From positions 1 to 7,280 of the forward strand of contig CAKUJN010000095.1 in NCBI GenBank assembly GCA_934661735.1: 7,280 nucleotides of DNA. The letters are read 5' to 3'. Positions 5,915-7,280 of the stretch are shown piece by piece. A program made the position numbers and the translations under genes. The number at the start of each line of letters is the position of its first letter. The first letter of the stretch is position 1. The stretch is from an uncultured Oscillospiraceae bacterium. GTDB lineage: Bacteria; Bacillota; Clostridia; Oscillospirales; Oscillospiraceae. The notes beneath the pieces were generated by a model. That model was not told the DNA's origin. It searched no databases and saw only the letters and a program-made list of their open reading frames with translations.

Positions 5915-5948
5915 AAAAAAATACGCGCTTTGTCAAAAGACAAAGCGC
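5915..5948 (-). terminator. Riboswitch expression-platform terminator for metK
   Basis: On the minus strand GCGCTTTGTC and GACAAAGCGC form a perfect 10-bp stem (5925-5948) around TTTT, followed by GTA and seven Ts (5921-5915). It stands between the SAM aptamer and the metK ribosome-binding site. The alternative fold is visible: AAAG and ATGAG (5973-5965, which includes most of the 3' strand of aptamer helix P1) can pair with CTCAT (5953-5949) and CTTT (5945-5942), leaving a GCG bulge. That antiterminator would break the terminator when SAM is absent. Confidence 0.93.
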
Positions 5949-5963
5949 ATGAGATTTTCATTC

Positions 5964-6057
5964 CCTCATCTTTCGATTACTTCGCCGGATTTGGCACCTT
6001 GCATAACGCAGGTTGTCGGGTTTCATCGGGCCGTTCCCTCCACCACTCTTGATAAGG
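5964..6057 (-). ncRNA. SAM-I riboswitch aptamer (S-box leader)
   Basis: Read on the minus strand, a 94-base leader carries the S-box landmarks in order. P1 pairs CCTTATC (6057-6051) with GATGAGG (5970-5964). Then come AGAGTGGTGGAGGGA, the conserved GATGAAACCC and CAACC, a P3 hairpin (CCTGC..GCAAGG), GGTGCCAAATCC, and GAAAGATGAGG at the 3' side. SAM binding should stabilise P1, free the terminator at 5915-5948 to form and switch metK off. The aptamer starts about 15 bases after the predicted transcription start. Confidence 0.96.
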
Positions 6058-6077
6058 CTATTCAGTTAGCGGCTATT

Positions 6078-6106
6078 ATTCTACCCGCTTCGCCGGAAAA
6101 AGTCAA
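6078..6106 (-). promoter_or_regulatory. Sigma-A promoter of the metK riboswitch transcript
   Basis: On the minus strand TTGACT (6106-6101) and TAGAAT (6083-6078) are separated by exactly 17 bases, and each matches five of six consensus positions. The predicted start near 6071 lies about 14 bases before the aptamer. This is the best housekeeping promoter in the window. Confidence 0.85.
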
Positions 6107-6131
6107 CCGTCAAATCATAGCTCCGCGGATT

Positions 6132-6188
6132 TTTGTCCATACTCTCTGTGCCGGCCCCGCCAGCCGGACAAAGTTCATAATTTGTCTG
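6132..6188 (+). promoter_or_regulatory. Competing TTTGTC/GACAAA dyads upstream of the rhomboid-like gene
   Basis: GACAAA (6167-6172) and TTTGTC (6181-6186) form an inverted repeat with an eight-base gap, extendable by G-T and C-G pairs. The same GGACAAA (6166-6172) can instead pair with TTTGTCC (6132-6138). A CCGGC/GCCGG hairpin (6151-6155, 6163-6167) lies between. The dyad abuts a weak promoter candidate (TAGACT 6189-6194, 17 bases, TAAGAT 6212-6217), so it could be an operator. This and the metK control elements fill the otherwise gene-free 5895-6238. Confidence 0.3.
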
Positions 6189-6238
6189 TAGACTTTTCCA
6201 GTACATTCCTGTAAGATAAGCAAATAGGAGGGATTGAA

Positions 6239-7123
6239 ATGAACGAATTCCGAAAACGCCTTGAGCGCTTCATCCTGAAAAACCGCGGCAAAGGCATTCC
6301 CAATCTGATGCTGTACATCGCCATCGGCAATATCGCCGTCTATGTGCTGACACTGATCGACCCGAGCCGCTTCATCTGGGGCCTTCTGCGCTTCAGCGGC
6401 ATTGATATTCTGCACGGTCAGATCTGGCGTCTGTTCACCTATGTGTTTACCTATCTTCTGGATATCAGCTACACCGGCGGCATCAGCATCGACGTTTTCT
6501 TCGGTCTGGTCACACTGATGTGCTACTACCAGTTCGGCAAAATTCTGGAGAGCTACTGGGGCCGCTTCAAGCTGAATCTCTATTATCTCACCGGCATTGT
6601 CCTGATGGATATCGCCGCGCTGATCTTCGATGCCACCGCCTCCACATTCTACCTCAATATCAGTCTGTTCCTCGCCGTCGCAACCATTGCGCCGGAGGCG
6701 CGCGTTCTGCTGCTGTTCTTCATTCCCGTCAAGATGAAGTACATGGCATGGCTCTACCTCGGCTTTACTGGGCTTTCGGTCGTAACAGAGATTATGCGCT
6801 ACGGTCTGCTCAGCTTTACCTGGCTCCTGCCGATTCTGATGCTGGGCAACTACTTCATTTTCTTCGGCAGCGATATCCGCAACATCTTCCCCAACCGCCG
6901 CCCACGCCCGCAGCCGCCGCGTTCGTCGCCGCAGCGCCCCAACGCGAACTGGGCAAACGGCTATCAAAGCAAAACCGGCGAGCGCCCCTATCACCACAAG
7001 TGCACGGTCTGCGGCCGGACGGATACGGATTATCCGAATCTGGAATTCCGCTACTGCTCCAAATGCAACGGCTATTACTGCTATTGCATGGATCATATCA
7101 ATAATCACGTTCACATCCAGTAA
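6239..7123 (+). CDS. Rhomboid-fold membrane protein, probably inactive, with zinc-ribbon-like tail
   Basis: A 294-residue protein with about six membrane segments (roughly 20-40, 62-76, 84-98, 112-132, 138-163, 170-210). Rhomboid-fold landmarks are HGQIWRLFTYVF (59-70), FGKILESYWGRFKLNLYYLTG (99-119) and the helix FYLNISLFLAVATIAPEA (137-154). The usual protease motif GxSG reads NISL here. Ser142 is present, but the flanking glycines are absent and no histidine lies in the last membrane segments (about 190-210), so the Ser-His dyad seems lost. A Pro/Arg linker (217-234) leads to a cytoplasmic-looking tail with Cys255/258, Cys273/276, Cys281/283 and His286/290/292, likely binding zinc. AGGAGGG at 6226-6232, six bases before the ATG, fixes the start. 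It is monocistronic between metK and a terminator. Similar proteins recur in Clostridia, from memory; function unknown. Confidence 0.85.
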   Translation: MNEFRKRLERFILKNRGKGIPNLMLYIAIGNIAVYVLTLIDPSRFIWGLLRFSGIDILHGQIWRLFTYVFTYLLDISYTGGISIDVFFGLVTLMCYYQFGKILESYWGRFKLNLYYLTGIVLMDIAALIFDATASTFYLNISLFLAVATIAPEARVLLLFFIPVKMKYMAWLYLGFTGLSVVTEIMRYGLLSFTWLLPILMLGNYFIFFGSDIRNIFPNRRPRPQPPRSSPQRPNANWANGYQSKTGERPYHHKCTVCGRTDTDYPNLEFRYCSKCNGYYCYCMDHINNHVHIQ

Positions 7124-7128
7124 ACACC

Positions 7129-7161
7129 GCGGCGCTTTCCATACGGAAGCGCCGCCTTTTT
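7129..7161 (+). terminator. Intrinsic terminator of the rhomboid-like gene
   Basis: GCGGCGCTT (7129-7137) pairs with AAGCGCCGC (7147-7155), with inner CC/GG pairs and one bulged T, followed by CTTTTT. It begins five bases after the stop codon. Being a complete terminator itself, it makes the hairpin in repeat copy B redundant for ending this gene. Confidence 0.9.
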
Positions 7162-7171
7162 CCCGCCGGCG

Positions 7172-7256
7172 CCGCAGCCGTCGCTCTGCGGATGATTCTG
7201 CACGGCACCTTGTAGGGGCCGATGCCCACATCGGCCCTCTTTTCCGGTATTCACCG
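7172..7256 (+). repeat. Dispersed hairpin repeat, copy B
   Basis: The second copy of the unit at 3278-3361, same orientation, again 3' of a plus-strand gene. It shares CCGCAGCCGT, GGCACC/TACACC-like spacing, an exact TGTAGGGGCCGA and the closing TCCGG..ATTCACCG. Its stem is GGGCCGATG (7216-7224) with CATCGGCCC (7229-7237), nine perfect pairs around CCCA, followed by TCTTTT. After it a further small hairpin, AACTGC (7258-7263) with GCAGTT (7271-7276), runs to the window edge, so the element may extend further right. Confidence 0.7.
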
Positions 7257-7280
7257 GAACTGCCTCTTTTGCAGTTACAC

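Noticed and set aside
5895..5936. In-frame upstream start for metK at 5936
   Set aside because: The ATG is inside the riboswitch terminator stem, has no ribosome-binding site, and the extra residues ([13 protein letters not shown]) are not part of MetK.
6110..7231. Open frame of 373 codons on the minus strand opposite the rhomboid-like gene
   Set aside because: Antisense to a gene with a strong ribosome-binding site, membrane segments and terminator. It would run through that terminator and part of repeat copy B.

Overview
The window reads as a chromosomal segment of a spore-forming Clostridia member, most likely from the Oscillospirales/Ruminococcaceae neighbourhood. The grounds are both subunits of dipicolinate synthase, a SAM-I riboswitch on metK, a DUF4364 protein, Gram-positive ribosome-binding sites, and G/C-rich codon use that leaves many antisense frames open. 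The lineage below Clostridia is inference. There is no rRNA, tRNA, CRISPR array, transposase or phage gene, and all seven larger genes look intact.

Layout, left to right. (1) 82-868, minus strand: a DUF4364 winged-helix protein overlaps by 17 bases a small Cro/C1-type HTH protein, a probable two-gene regulatory operon. (2) 869-1033: a divergent control region with a good leftward promoter and repeated GCTGGCA/TGCCAGC boxes. (3) 1034-1693, plus: a secreted CAP-domain protein with a six-cysteine N-terminal patch and a Pro/Glu/Ser linker, closed by a strong terminator. (4) 1810-3227, plus: dpaA-dpaB, which make spore dipicolinate, preceded by a candidate mother-cell sigma-factor -10. (5) 3228-3471: a hairpin-rich convergent gap holding copy A of a dispersed repeat and a two-way terminator. 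(6) 3472-4671, minus: a nucleotide-sugar dehydrogenase of the WecC type, with its own candidate promoter inside the end of metK. (7) 4728-6106, minus: metK with its sigma-A promoter, SAM-I aptamer and intrinsic terminator. (8) 6239-7123, plus: a rhomboid-fold membrane protein that lacks the catalytic signature and carries a C-terminal zinc-ribbon-like tail, closed by a terminator. (9) 7172-7256: copy B of the dispersed repeat, followed by the window edge.

The genes are mostly separate transcription units. The clearest working sets are dpaA/dpaB (two subunits of one enzyme), metK with its riboswitch (feedback control by SAM), and the DUF4364/HTH pair. The most unusual non-coding signal is the dispersed hairpin repeat, found twice in the same orientation just 3' of plus-strand genes, with a compensatory base-pair change in its stem. 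Nothing here amounts to an evident new defence or mobile system. Protein-level points worth a look are the cysteine-rich CAP protein, the apparently inactive rhomboid with a metal-binding tail, and the WecC-type enzyme with no epimerase or glycosyltransferase beside it.
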